A stretch of DNA of 64,000 nt from Berghia stephanieae (taxonomy: Eukaryota; Mollusca; Gastropoda; Nudibranchia; Aeolidiidae), in NCBI GenBank assembly GCA_034508935.3, contig CM067445.1, forward strand, positions 14,200,821 to 14,264,820. Direction: 5' to 3'. This document shows, one piece after another, positions 21,268-32,369 of this stretch (position 1 is the stretch's first letter; each line of letters opens with the position of its first letter). The position numbers were made by a program, and so were the translations under genes. Under the pieces are notes generated by a model. That model ran no database searches, was not told the DNA's origin, and saw only the letters and a program-made list of their open reading frames with translations.

Positions 21268-21862
21268 ACTTATTTTTGTTTGTTTTATTTTAAGGGTTTT
21301 ACGGCACTTGCAACACATTAAGGTCATATCAGCGCTTGTAAAAAAGAAGAAAATGGGATAGTAAAAAGTTCTAGAATCACAATGAAAGCATCCAAGAATG
21401 AGGCAGACAAAGGGAAATCGGTTCAAATAGGAAAAAGTTCTAGAGTTACAATTAAAGCAAAAAAGAAAAGGTAAGACAAAGGGGAATTGGTTCAAATAGG
21501 GAACAGATGTAGATTCCAAGAGTACACTATCAGAGTACTTAGTTTGAGATCACCTAAAAGTCTCATCCAGACACTAGCACAAGATCCCACTAAGAGGAAT
21601 ACACTCAAATGTTTACAAATTATATATAATACGTACAGAAAACATACTATAGTGCATAACTGAGGGATGATTTACAAGGAAAAAAAATATCATCTCCTAA
21701 AACTTTCATTTGACTGTTTCCCTTTCAGTCAGGCCAGGGTAAAACCAAGAAATCTCATTCCAAGACAAAGACAGAAAGCATGTTGGAAAACAGATACAGG
21801 GGGACTGAAGACACAGTAAGTACCTCCCTATCCACTATGGGAGGTCAGGAAACCCAGCGAGA
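21268..21862 (-). mobile_element. LINE-tailed retroposon, copy G, with an internal duplication
   Basis: Longer than the others because the AAAAAGTTCTAGA-ATTGGTTCAAATAG segment next to the tail occurs twice (about 21363-21432 and 21433-21501). No clean target-site duplication seen. Confidence 0.8.
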
Positions 21863-22397
21863 ATGTTACTGTGGGGGAATGTCAATTTATACAATACTCC
21901 TCCATATTGAATTTTCAGGAAACAACATAACACATAACATCATCACTTAACGAGGCATTTTTTTACTTTAAAAAAAATCCATAAGTTCATCATTGTTTAA
22001 TGCTATAAAAAATTATTTTTTTTTTAAGTAGAGAACAAGTCGAGGGGGTGGGATGGGTTGAGGACTGCGGAGAAGTAATATCACTCTGTTGCCTTATGCG
22101 CCCCCGTGGTTCAATGAGGACTTAAATAAGTAATGTTACTCTGTTCTGAGGCAAAAATATCAATAAAGTTGACTCTGCTTGTGACCATTCAAAATCAAAG
22201 CAATGAGTTACACAGACTGGGCACCTATAAAAACTCCCCCAAAAAACCCTAACTGATTTCATGTTTATATGAAGATAATACATAAAAATGTGTTCATTAG
22301 CACAGCATTTATCACAGCCAGTACACAAAGTACTAATGTACGATTTCATATTGATTTCCTTACAACAACAAACACTAAATTTATTTTTTAAAGCTTC

Positions 22398-23015
22398 ATG
22401 AGACAGTGTATCTGTCATCTGCATTTTTTGCCAAATTGGGACCTAAAATTTGCCAAAAAATTTGCCGAGGAGAACTAAGCGTTTCAGTAAAAATTAACAC
22501 GCGATACAGAAAAAAAAATTATAAAAGACAATTTATTACATTTGAGGAGGCTACATTATGAATAGCGTTGTTACAAAGATTTTAAAGGATCATTATCCGT
22601 AGAGAGTAGCTTCCTTGGTTTGGGCCCAGGAAATGTTTTGTTTTTAAGGGTTTTACGGCGCTTGCAACACATTTAGGTTATATCAGCGCCAGTAAAAAGG
22701 AAGAAAATGGGATAGTAAAAGTTCTAGAATTACAATTAAAGCACTCAAGAGAAAGTAAGACAAAGGGGAGCTGGGAACAAATGGACAGTGTAAATTCAGC
22801 ATCCATTTTTTGAAATTACCTAAAGTTTGACCAAAAAATTTCCGAGGGACAACTCATAGCTTTCATGTAAAAAATTATACTAGAAGGATTACAAGAAAAA
22901 AATATATCAAAAACAATATTATTACTATTTGAGGCAGGGCCCGACATTATGAATTCTTTACAAAGATTTTAAACGATCATTAAGGGTAGAAGAAGTAGCC
23001 TCCCTGCCCAGGCAA
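22398..23015. repeat. Direct repeat (~230 bp) split by a retroposon fragment
   Basis: 22398-22632 and 22783-23015 share CAGTGTA, CCAAAAAATTT, TACAAAGATTTTAAA, GATCATTA and a final GCCCAGG. The retroposon fragment (copy H) lies between them. Either one repeat was duplicated, or two dispersed copies landed side by side. Confidence 0.65.
22633..22785 (-). mobile_element. LINE-tailed retroposon, copy H, 5'-truncated
   Basis: Only the 3' ~150 bp (hairpin to ACAAAGGGGAGCTGGGAAC). A possible AAATG duplication is too short to rely on. Confidence 0.8.
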
Positions 23016-23274
23016 GCTGCAACATTTCTCAAGTTTCGCACTTTTTTTTTCGTTATTTTGTTTTCGCTTATTTTTTTCCTCAAAAATTTGCCACGCAATT
23101 TGCCAATTTTCCAAAAATTTGCCACGATTTGCCAATTTTGGGAAATTTGCCAAAATTTGCGGATCGCCCTGATATTTGCGGCCGCAAAAAATGCAGATGA
23201 CAGGTGTATAAAAAATGAGATCCGTGAACCTATTTATTCGTAGCAGACCTATAATACAGACATCCTTTACAAAA

Positions 23275-23770
23275 GTTTTTAAGGGTTTTACGGCGTTTGC
23301 AACACATTTAGGTTATATCAGCGCCAGTAAAAAGGAAGAAAATGGGATAGTAAAAAGCTATAGAATTACAATTAAAGCACCAAGAAAAAGTAAGACAAAG
23401 GGGAACTGAGAACAAATAGGGATCAGATGTAGATTCCAAGAGCATACCACCAATGTACTTAGTTTGAAATCACCTACAAGTCTCATCCAGACACAAGCAC
23501 AAAATCCAACAAAGAGGAATACACTCAAATGCTTACATTATACATTCAAATAAAAATAATAATACATAACAGAGAGATGATTAACAATGAAAAAAATATC
23601 ATCTCCCAAAACAATAACTATGCATTTGACTGTTTCCCTCCCAGCTAGGACTCTGGCCAGTGCCAGGACAAAACCGAGTAATCTCATTCCGAGATAAAGA
23701 CAGAAAGCATGTTGGAAAACAGATATAAGGGGATAGAAGACACAGTATGTACCTCCCTGCCCAGTATGGG
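23275..23770 (-). mobile_element. LINE-tailed retroposon, copy I, slightly 5'-truncated
   Basis: Exact 9 bp duplication TTTACAAAA at 23266-23274 and 23771-23779. It lacks the first ~25 bp of the family start. Confidence 0.85.
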
Positions 23771-23869
23771 TTTACAAAAATATAATAAATAAAAATGAAC
23801 AGTTCTAAAGACAAATTGGCAACCCATACTTTTCTACAACTCGTGTGTTCACTTTTTCTTAATTAAAAA

Positions 23870-24125
23870 TTTCTAGATTTACAGTTAAAAACACACGAGA
23901 ACAAGACAAAGGGGAATGGGTTTTAACTGGGGAACAGGTGTCGTTTCCTCAAGCATTAGTTTGAGGCCAGTTATTAATGACCAGGTTCTTATTTTACACC
24001 TGAGTATGGTGAGAGAATGTGAATAAAGAGCCTTTTCCAAGGAATCAACTATGCACCACCCAGAGCGGGACTCGAATCCTGGACCTTCCGACCCAAAGGT
24101 GAGTGTCATACCACAAGACCACACA
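23870..24125 (-). mobile_element. tRNA-Pro-headed SINE sharing its body with the 530 bp family
   Basis: On the minus strand it starts GGGCTGTGTGGTCTTGTGG (A box) and continues CACCTTTGGGTCGG (proline-type anticodon arm, TGG) and GGATTCGAGTCCCG (B box). The following body has CTCAAACTAA, ACACCTGTT, CATTCCCCTTTGTCTT and TCTAGAA in the same order and spacing as the 3' half of the 530 bp retroposons. It ends in an A-rich stretch without the hairpin. Confidence 0.72.
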
Positions 24126-24530
24126 GCCCGACAATAATTACCACATCAAAATATTTTTAAACTAAAAATTAGATCAAATCAAAATTGCATACCCACTAAG
24201 GGGAAAACACAGATATTCCTGATTCCTGATTAGAATAACAGGAAAAATTACGATCACAAAATACCAACAAAAAAAAAAAGAAGTATAACAAAACAAAAAC
24301 AAACAAATTGTTTAAATCAAGATTGCATACCCTTAAGGGGAAAACATTTTTAAAAAATAATACGAGACTAGAATAAAAGAAACATTATTTGAGTGCATGG
24401 CAGGGAAGGGTGGTTTAAAAAATGACACTTTTCGAGCTAACCTTACTTATTAAATGAGATGGTAAAAAGCAGACCATAATTTGTGGTTCAGGCAGTTTAT
24501 TATTACAAATATGAAATGAGTGTGAAGTTT

Positions 24531-25073
24531 TTTTTGTTTTCGTTTTTAAGGGTTTGACGGCGCTTGCAACACATTAAGGTCATATCAGCGCCAATAAAAA
24601 GGAAGAAAAATGGGATAGTAAAGAGTTCTAGAATTACAATAAAGCATCCAAGAAAAGGGAAGACAAAGGGGAATTGGTTCAAATAAGTAACAGGTGTAGA
24701 TTCCAAAAGCACTCTATCAAAGTACTTAGTTTGAGATCACTAAAAGTCTCATCCAGACACAAGCACAGGTCCCCGCTAAGAGGAACACACTCAAATGTTT
24801 TACAAATCATATATAATATAAAGAAAGCATAATACAGTGCATAACAGAGAGATGATTTACGATAAAAAAATATCATCTCCCAAAACTAACTATACATTCG
24901 ACTGTTTCACTCTCAGCCAGGACATCTGGCCAGGACCATGACAAAACCAAGTAATCTCATTCCAAGACAAAGACAGAAAGTATGTTGGAAAACAGATATA
25001 AGGCGATAGAAGACACAGTATGTACCCCCCCCCCCTCCCCCGCCCACTATGGGAGGTCAGGAACCCCACCCAG
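24531..25073 (-). mobile_element. LINE-tailed retroposon, copy J, full length
   Basis: Exact 14 bp duplication TGAGTGTGAAGTTT at 24517-24530 and 25074-25087, the longest of the set. Both family ends are present. A C-run (about 25025-25040) has expanded near the 5' end. Confidence 0.92.
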
Positions 25074-25488
25074 TGAGTGTGAAGTTTAATTTACAAATCA
25101 TCTTTTCTTTGAGTTATGAGCAATCCTTTCTAAATAAAAGATTAAAATACATCATATCCTTTTGATGGATTTTTAATGAAAAAATGTTACATTGTGCTTT
25201 CTAAAAACAAAAATAAATAAATAATTGGTTGAGATAAATAAAATAATTTTAAAAAAACCCCAAAAACTTTTGAGTTTCAACCTTTTAGCAATTCCAGTCA
25301 CAACATCTCAATATTAGTGAAACTGGAAAGGATGGAGCTAAGAGAAAAATAAAATAAAATAAAAAGTAAAACAAAAAGTTAAAATCCCAATTAGTTTTGG
25401 GAAACAGAATCCTGGTATTTTGACTGAGAATGAAGCTTACTATATTTTGATGCACCTCAGAACTAAAAAATGAGTTTAAAAAATGCTA

Positions 25489-25722
25489 TAGGGAATGAGA
25501 TTAGCGGAAGAGTAGCGTCCCTTGATTGGAGGTCACCGGTGGAGAAGTTATTAGAGAGAGAACGTCATGTTGGTTGTGCGCATGCGTCTCTCGTCCTCGC
25601 TTCTGGTGAAAGCGGCATGAGACACTTCACCGAAAGCGAGGACGAGAGAGATGCATGCGCAAAACCAATTTGACGTTCTCTCTGTAAGGTGACGTCCAAT
25701 CTTCCGCTAATCTCATTCCCTA
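25489..25722. mobile_element. Hairpin (fold-back) MITE with TA target duplication
   Basis: Ends are TAGGGAATGAGATTAGCGG and its reverse complement, flanked by TA on both sides (25487-25488, 25723-25724). Inner arms also pair: CTCTCGTCCTCGCTT with AAGCGAGGACGAGAG around a short centre near 25610-25625. The whole 234 bp can fold into one long hairpin. The TA duplication suggests mobilisation by a Tc1/mariner-type transposase. Unrelated to the retroposons. Confidence 0.85.
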
Positions 25723-25739
25723 TAAACTGAATTTCTCTC

Positions 25740-26394
25740 TATAATAATAATAATTTAAAAAATAAATGCAGCACCACCAACAACTACAACAAAATGCTTC
25801 AGTGTAGAAATGATTATATCAAATATCAGGAATATCAAATTGTTTAAAAAATAATCAGAATGACTGTGCGTGTGATCAAATTGTAAAATTTAGAAAACAT
25901 AATAAATTTTAAAAAATAATAGATGAAAAAGTTTGTTGTTGTCTTATAATCGACATCAATAGTGTTTCATTCATCCTGTTTTGTTGATAAAGGGGAAACT
26001 TGAAACGTTCATTTGATTTGTCTTTATAATTAAATTGAAGCTTACATTCAATTTCACATTATTATTTATAATCGACATCTGAATCTAAAACTGAATCTTC
26101 CTTTAACGGCCACCTTCACTCATGAAGATTTTGACGTGAAGAATTTATAAATTAGTGATTAGAAATGGATTGTGAATTTGTGAACGAGCTCTATTTTGGA
26201 ATATTGTTATTATGCTGTCACCACCAGATTCATGTAGGTTTAATAGTAAGCCTTATCACGTATCGCAATATTTTAGTTAAAGTGAATCATTTTGTGGAGA
26301 AAGGATTTCTACTTTGTTAAGGTTAGAGAATGTTAAGAATTGAAAAATGATGATAGGAGATGAGCAGTCAACACCTATTTTGCACACCAAAATA
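25740..26394. other. No gene recognised
   Basis: AT-rich spacer with no recognisable feature. Confidence 0.5.
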
Positions 26395-26404
26395 TTTGGC
26401 AGAC

Positions 26405-26505
26405 AAGATGTTTTTGTTGTTTGTTTTTAGGTGTTTAACGGCGCTTTCGACACTATTTAGGGCATTTAAGCGCCCGTTTCTGTCTTTTAACAATCTTTAT
26501 CGACC
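26405..26505 (-). mobile_element. Very short LINE 3'-end insertion
   Basis: About 100 bp matching only the hairpin and tail of the LINE at 3195. Flanked by an exact 10 bp duplication TTTGGCAGAC (26395-26404 and 26506-26515), so this is a true severely 5'-truncated retrotransposition event. Confidence 0.88.
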
Positions 26506-26946
26506 TTTGGCAGACGAGAGAGAATTGTGTTGGGTCAAAACCAACATGAACCTTTCCATGACAGGAAAATCAACATGTGATCTTTGGACCGCTATGGCAA
26601 ACCAGGGATGTAAATCTTTCCGAATTATCAGGATTTCCAAAATTTTCTAGTAGTCTACTTTTCAATAGAATATTTCATAAATTTCTTCACTTCGGAATTT
26701 TTATTTAACGATCGTAAGTGTGCACATAATGCAGTACAATTTTGTGTCCAAATTTAATATACAGTTCGCTCCGCTTAACTCAATACTTGCGGCTATACAG
26801 AGGACGTCAGCCATTCTCTTATTGGCTGAGATAGGGGTCAAATAGTGGGTTCACTTCCAGGGCGGGTGTTGCGAATATAAACAACCTCAACGTGTCTGCT
26901 AAATTTCAAGCCTAGAGCAAAACACAGTAATATTCTTATCTGAAGC

Positions 26947-28172
26947 ATGGCAGGTATTAACAGCGCTTCACTTCATCAAAAACTGCATGACATTCTGTCT
27001 CACATGGACAACGGGATGAGTGTAGTGATTCTTGATTCATCTTCTTACTTTTTTCAGAACAGTGGGACCAAAAAATATCAGATTTACCAAAAAGTACAGT
27101 GCAACCTCGATATAACGACATCGTCGGGACCGGGAAAACGTGTCGTTATAGAGGGACGTCGTTACAGAGAGGATTCCTATGTGTGTATATCAGGAGGTGT
27201 TTTGGGTCTTGTGTAGTGAATGTATACTTTTTCATTTTCCCTCTGTAGTTTATCCGGGCTTGGGACTGGCAATGAATGGAGAGTGGACAAAGGATTTATA
27301 AACAGTCCAGCGTTGACCTGTCACAGGCATTCATTGGGTGAAAGGCGAGCCTTCTGATTGGTGAAAGGCGAGCCTTCTGATTGGCTGCAGTGTTGTACAA
27401 ATGTGACTATTGATTGGCTGAAAAAGAAGCGTTTTCTTGGCTACAATAAGAACTAGCTCTAGGCTTATTACGAGTAGACAACATACATAGAATGGAAGAT
27501 ACCACTTGTAACAGTTACGAACAATTTCATGGTAGACAAACACCTTCAAGGTTTGTCGGACCAGAAATGTCGTTATACAGGGGTTTTGCTGAAATGTACG
27601 TCGTTATAGAGGGTTTTTATTACTAATGATATATAGTAAAATAAAATGGGGCCTGAGTACCATGTCGTTATACAGGGAATGTCGCTATAACGGATGTCGT
27701 TACATCGGGGTTGCACTGTAGTTTATTATTATTGCAATAGGACTGGAGAGCAAAAACTGAAAACAGATCGAAAGAGATCTCTAAAATCACAAGGGTCACG
27801 TAAAATAAATAATAAATGCCCAGCTCATACGATTGCAAGACAAAATTCACTTGATGGATCAGTGGTAGTGGAATACTGTCTTCATCATATTGGACATTCT
27901 TGTAAGTTAGGTCATCTCTCTATTTCAGATGAATTAAGATCACACATTGCAGGAAAGTTAATTCAGCGTAGATGTAGGCACAGTTTTGAATGAAATAAGA
28001 AATAAAGTTACAGAAATTGATAGGGACACTTTGTTGACAAGACGGGACATTCATAATATTAAAAATCAGTTTAACATTTCTCAGATAAGAAAAACTGCAA
28101 AGGATGGACAAAGTGTCCATTTGTGGGTGCAAGAATTGAAAGATAAAACAGACAATCCTGTCCACTGGCACT
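26947..28172 (+). pseudogene. CaRF-like (calcium-responsive transcription factor-like) reading frame split by a MITE
   Basis: The first part reads MAGINSASLHQKLH...YQIYQKV and stops matching at the MITE at 27097. Right after the MITE the next part reads YYYCNRTGEQ, LKSQGSRKINNKCPA, HIGHSCKLGHLSI and HIAGKLIQ. These blocks resemble the CaRF-like domain seen in calcium-responsive transcription factor and in many invertebrate multi-copy proteins. A one-base change near 27968 then moves the frame to VGTVLNEIRNKVTEIDRDTL (27970-28172). The MITE plus this shift make it non-functional as one reading frame. It may come from a transposon-borne gene, not a conserved host gene. Confidence 0.6.
27097..27718. 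mobile_element. pogo/Tc1-like MITE, 622 bp
   Basis: Terminal inverted repeats begin CAGTGCAACCTCGATATAAC (left) and CAGTGCAACCCCGATGTAAC (right, reverse complement). They are flanked by TA at 27095-27096 and 27719-27720. The ends contain several TCGTTATA blocks. The interior has a tandem GGTGAAAGGCGAGCCTTCTG repeat (27338-27381) and no transposase. TA duplication and CAGT ends fit pogo-like elements. Confidence 0.88.
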
Positions 28173-28588
28173 GAGTTACGAGTGCCTTGAGTCAAGGCTG
28201 GACTCGGATTACTATGGCAATTAACTAACATGAATTTAATTACTAATTTATCATCTTTATTCTTAGTGACAACCTGAGTGAAGAATTCATCCTCAATCAT
28301 GTTCTTTCAGTAGATTTTCATTTTGGCTTTTCATACCGATCAATCACCAAAAATCTCATCATCAACTGCTGTGTTTAAGTTATTTAACTGAAGCTCAATC
28401 GGTTATCTACCTTGAATATTATTTTTATCAGAGATTCTTGTGTTTTTAAAACTTAATTTGTTCATCAATGTGATCGCTGAACTGGATTCAAGTCGACCAC
28501 CTGCTCAACTCTCAACCTGACGCCGAAATGGCGAGGGACAACAAAAACGTTTGTTGACATTTCACAGCCTATTGACACCATTGACTTA

Positions 28589-30780
28589 GTGTCTAAAAAT
28601 AAATTTAGATGGGAATGGCTCTCAATGAAAAATCAAACTGATGACTTTTTCTCAACGTTTATTTGCAAACTTGATAAGGATGGGCTTGCTTGGTGTTGTT
28701 ATTGTAGAACTGAAGTTAAATATGCCATGGGTGGGGTTGGATGTTTAAAATCTCACGCTAAAACCAAAGTTCATCTTCGAAATAGAAGTCTATTAAAAAC
28801 AACTCAGTGTTTGCCTGCTGCTATGCAAGCTGTGAAAAATAAAATTGATGGAATTTCAAGTGCTCCAGTGACCATCACAAAATCTTTGCCGTGCAGTGCA
28901 CCCTCCAACCTCAATGACTCGGGTTTACCTAGAGAAGAATCCTCCGTGCCTAATGATCCAAAGCCTGTTTCATTTCAAGATAGATTATCTCACCAGGAAG
29001 CTTTGCTATGCTCATTCTGAGCTGAGCAATCATTACCTTTATCTATTTCTCTTCATTTGATATCTTTGGCTCAAGAATTTGCTAAGGACCAGAAAGTACT
29101 TAATCACTTACACATGCAAAGACAGACTGCAAGGTATAAGTTAAGATATGGATTGTCTCATCTTGAACATATTCGTTTAGTAAATGAAATGAAGAAAACT
29201 CCTTTCTCCATCAATATAGACGAGCGGATGTCAAAAGGACCAAAGAAAAGAATATTGAATATTTTAGTTAGTCTACGCTCAAAAAATTCACAGAGAAGTG
29301 ATTGTCACTCGTATGCCAGCATAGAAATGATAACTGTGAATACAAATACAGTTTTTCCAGCGGTGAGAGACAAGTTTGCCAAGGATGATGTGCCTCTTAC
29401 AAATTTGATAACAGTATTGTCAGACTCAGCTGCTTACATGAGAGGGTCAGTAAATGGCTTCCACAAGAAACTGAAAGAAGTAGCACCTCATATTCTAGAC
29501 ATAGATGGAGATGTATGTCATCATATCCACAAGGCTGTTGGCAAGTTTACTTCATTGCTAGATGAGAATAATTTTATTGTAAGACTACTTGATGATTTAT
29601 AGAATGATTTTGATTACAGTGCTGATTTGAGGGAAGATCTGAAACAGATTTGTCAGCTGATGGGATGGAGGGCGGGGGGGGGGGGGGGGGGGGGGGGGGG
29701 CTGGGGCTGTGTCAGAGCTTATTCCAGTATAAAGAGCAGACCATAGGTGGATATCAATATATGATGCCTCATCTCGCTTCCTGGAATTAAAAAATGTCTT
29801 AACTGTTTTTTACTCATCATGGCTGACATCCATCAGAATTGATAACTTTACTTAAGCATGTTAAGAAGATGTAAGATGAATTATTGCTTTTATTTATTTT
29901 TTTTAATTAGCAGAAAGAAGCTGACCAGACCAGGAAAAGAAAGAAAAAGAAGGATAGCAGTCAAGCTATATGTTAAGGATTATACACTTATACTGTCTAA
30001 TGTTATTTGCAGCATACTGCCCATCTTTAAAAGCTTTATATTGACTTTTGAACAGAAGGAGCCCATGACCCACAGACTATATGACGAAACGGAACTTGTA
30101 TATAAAACTTTTTTGACATGCTTTTTGACTCATGAGTATGTTAATAGTTTCCAGAAAATTACTAAAGTTAATGTGAGGAGTGAACATACCCATCCCCTTA
30201 AAAATATCTTTATTGGAAATGCTGCTCAACAGATCCTGAAAAATGTAAGTCATGAGCAAGAAAAGCAGTTCAGAACAACTGTCCTTATTGCATTTGTTGA
30301 AACTGGAGAATACATGAAACACTGGCTGCCACTCACAAATAGAATCTTATCTCTTCTTTCAACTCTTGATCCCGAGTTATGTGGTCACAGTAGAGCCTCC
30401 TCTGGACTGCAGATTTGTTTGATTGCTTTCCAACGTTGACACAGGGAATAGACAGAGATAAATTGTCTACTGCTGCATCTACTTTTATTCAGATAAAAAT
30501 TTACCTCATCAATTAAGGAAGACAAGTTAGATAAATGGTGGCATGTGCAATATCCAACCCTCATTACAACATTTTAAGCCCAATCATTAAAGCCTGTCTC
30601 TCCATTTTCACTGGCCCAAGAGTGGAATCATCTTTTAGTGTGATGAACAATATTATAACCCAACAACCAACAGGCTAGATGTAGGTACCTATGAAGCCAT
30701 TCACAAGATTAAGTATAAATTACTGAATGCTACGACAAGTTCAGTTCAGTTTTTTCAAAGAAAGGATCCAGTTTATAGTC
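28589..30780 (+). pseudogene. Decayed hAT-like transposase with BED-type zinc finger
   Basis: 28589-29020 carries a BED-like finger (WCCYCRTEV with SHAKTKVHLRN). 29057-29602 carries FSINIDE, ILVSLRSKN, TVLSDSAAYMRGS and DGDVCHHIHKA, matching the catalytic core order of hAT-like proteins. 29858-30439 gives the helical insertion region. 30570-30780 holds the C-terminal dimerisation block with FTGPRVESSFSVM (Glu-containing, hAT-like). Several frame changes, a poly-G run (about 29674-29700) and stops break the gene. Terminal inverted repeats were not located. Confidence 0.65.
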
Positions 30781-30783
30781 CAG

Positions 30784-30860
30784 TATGTATGTATGTATGT
30801 ATGTATGTATGTATGTATGTATGTATGTATGTATGTATGTATGTATGTATGTATGTATGA
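30784..30860. repeat. (GTAT)n microsatellite
   Basis: About 19 uninterrupted GTAT units, directly after the transposase remnant. Confidence 0.97.
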
Positions 30861-30889
30861 GTTGCATTGTACATTAGTACGGCACCTAT

Positions 30890-31430
30890 AAGGTGCTATG
30901 CTACATCAACATAAAAGTGTCACGGTCACAGGGAATTCACATATTGGGACCAAGCACGTCTGTTCCTGGCTAGAGTAAATCCACAGTCCACCTGTAGTAG
31001 AGTGCCTGCTGGTCTAGTTGTCGAGCTCTTCAAGTAGGCAATAATAGTTCGACCCAGGAGGTGGTCTGCGTCCATGCAGAAGATATGCCCCGCAAATCGG
31101 AGCCTGCGTCTCATCACTGTATTCACTTTGAATACCTTGGTAGTCGTATCCAGTGCGATGGTGACGAGAGGGCTGATGTTGAATACAGAATGTCAATAGC
31201 ACAAACAACATTCAACTCTCCATCCCATATGTGGTCTGATCACCGTCTGTCCCGCGAAAGAAAATCAAGTTGTATGCCTCTTGTGTCTGCTCTGTCTTCA
31301 CACATGGTTGCGAGGCTTGGCAACTTACAGAGGTGTAACTAAAACTGTGAATGGCTTCAACAGCCGATGGCTTTCCATCATTACGGGAGAGGACTAAAGA
31401 GAAATCCACAAAGCGTCCCGAATTCGACCT
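30890..31430. mobile_element. LINE fragment with inverted 5' part (twin-priming layout)
   Basis: Minus strand from about 31105 down to 30926: NTVMRRRLRFAGHIFCMD, the conserved end of many LINE RT proteins. Plus strand from about 31115 up to 31410: FEYLGSRIQCDGDERADVEY, then RLYASCVCSVFTHGCEAWQL (in a shifted frame) and VNGFNSRWLSIITGED, which lie just upstream of it in such proteins. The two parts point away from a junction near 31105-31115. Confidence 0.68.
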
Positions 31431-32360
31431 GGTAGCTACAGTGATAGTCCAGTAGATTATTCTTATCAGAGCTGCCAACCCATTTGATGAGAATGTGTAC
31501 AATGGGGCCACAAAATGGGGGAGATTTCATAAAAACGGGTACAATCCTGAAATCGACGGAAACTAACCATTGTGAAAGTAAGAGGAAGGTATACTTACAT
31601 AAAGTCACTCGCACAAGCTCAATTGCAGCAACAATGATGTTCCCAAGACTATAATCCAATCCTTTCAGAATTCTACCTCCCGGTATGAAGATCATAATTG
31701 GTCAAAAAATATATGAACATCCACTTGGTCACCAAGGTTTCTCAATAGGCTAGTAATAATATGAATTACAACTAAAGAAAACTGAAGTGACTCTGTACAC
31801 TGAAAATGGGTACAATCTTGGGGGAAATGCGTACAAGCGTACAATCGCTAAAATGCGTACAATTCCGCATTTTTTGCAGTAGGTTGGCAGCTCTGCTTTA
31901 TGCTACTATAAATGTAAACTGCTGGGATGAGAATGAAACGTCAAAATCCCAGGAAAAAAAAGGGGGGAAATTCAAAGAAAAGGATTCTCAATGACAATAC
32001 ACCAATCAGCCCAAGAAGGCAGACAACAAATTGATAGTATCCACAACTGTGTCACTAAAGAAACAATCTGATACGAAATTCCACATTCCAGTTATAGCAA
32101 AGGCTTTGTACAGACAATTAATTGTAAGACACGTAAGACGTTAAATTTTTTTTAAAAAATTAATTTTCGCAGTCTTTCAGAATTAAAACCTGGACAAACT
32201 GAAAACTCACTTTTGCCATACGCAAGCAACAACTCCTAGAGAATGGGGCCCAATAATGGCAAGATCCAGCCCCCCCCCCCCCCCCCCGATGTCCGGAGGG
32301 AGACGATTACGGGAAACTGGCTGATAAGATCAAAGAGAGAGGAATGGGGATACCCCTCTG
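31431..32360. other. No gene recognised
   Basis: No coding similarity. A GTACAA-rich stretch (31820-31870) and a C-run at about 32271-32287 are the only notable features. Confidence 0.5.
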
Positions 32361-32369
32361 AAGCGCATA

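Noticed and set aside
24040-24125. Functional proline tRNA gene
   Set aside because: Stem pairing is weak and it is fused to a SINE body; better read as a tRNA-derived SINE head.
29674-29700. G-quadruplex-type regulatory run (also C/G runs near 16577, 20976, 32271, 46319 and 50701)
   Set aside because: They are plain homopolymer runs, variable between repeat copies, and may partly be sequencing artefacts; no evidence of function.
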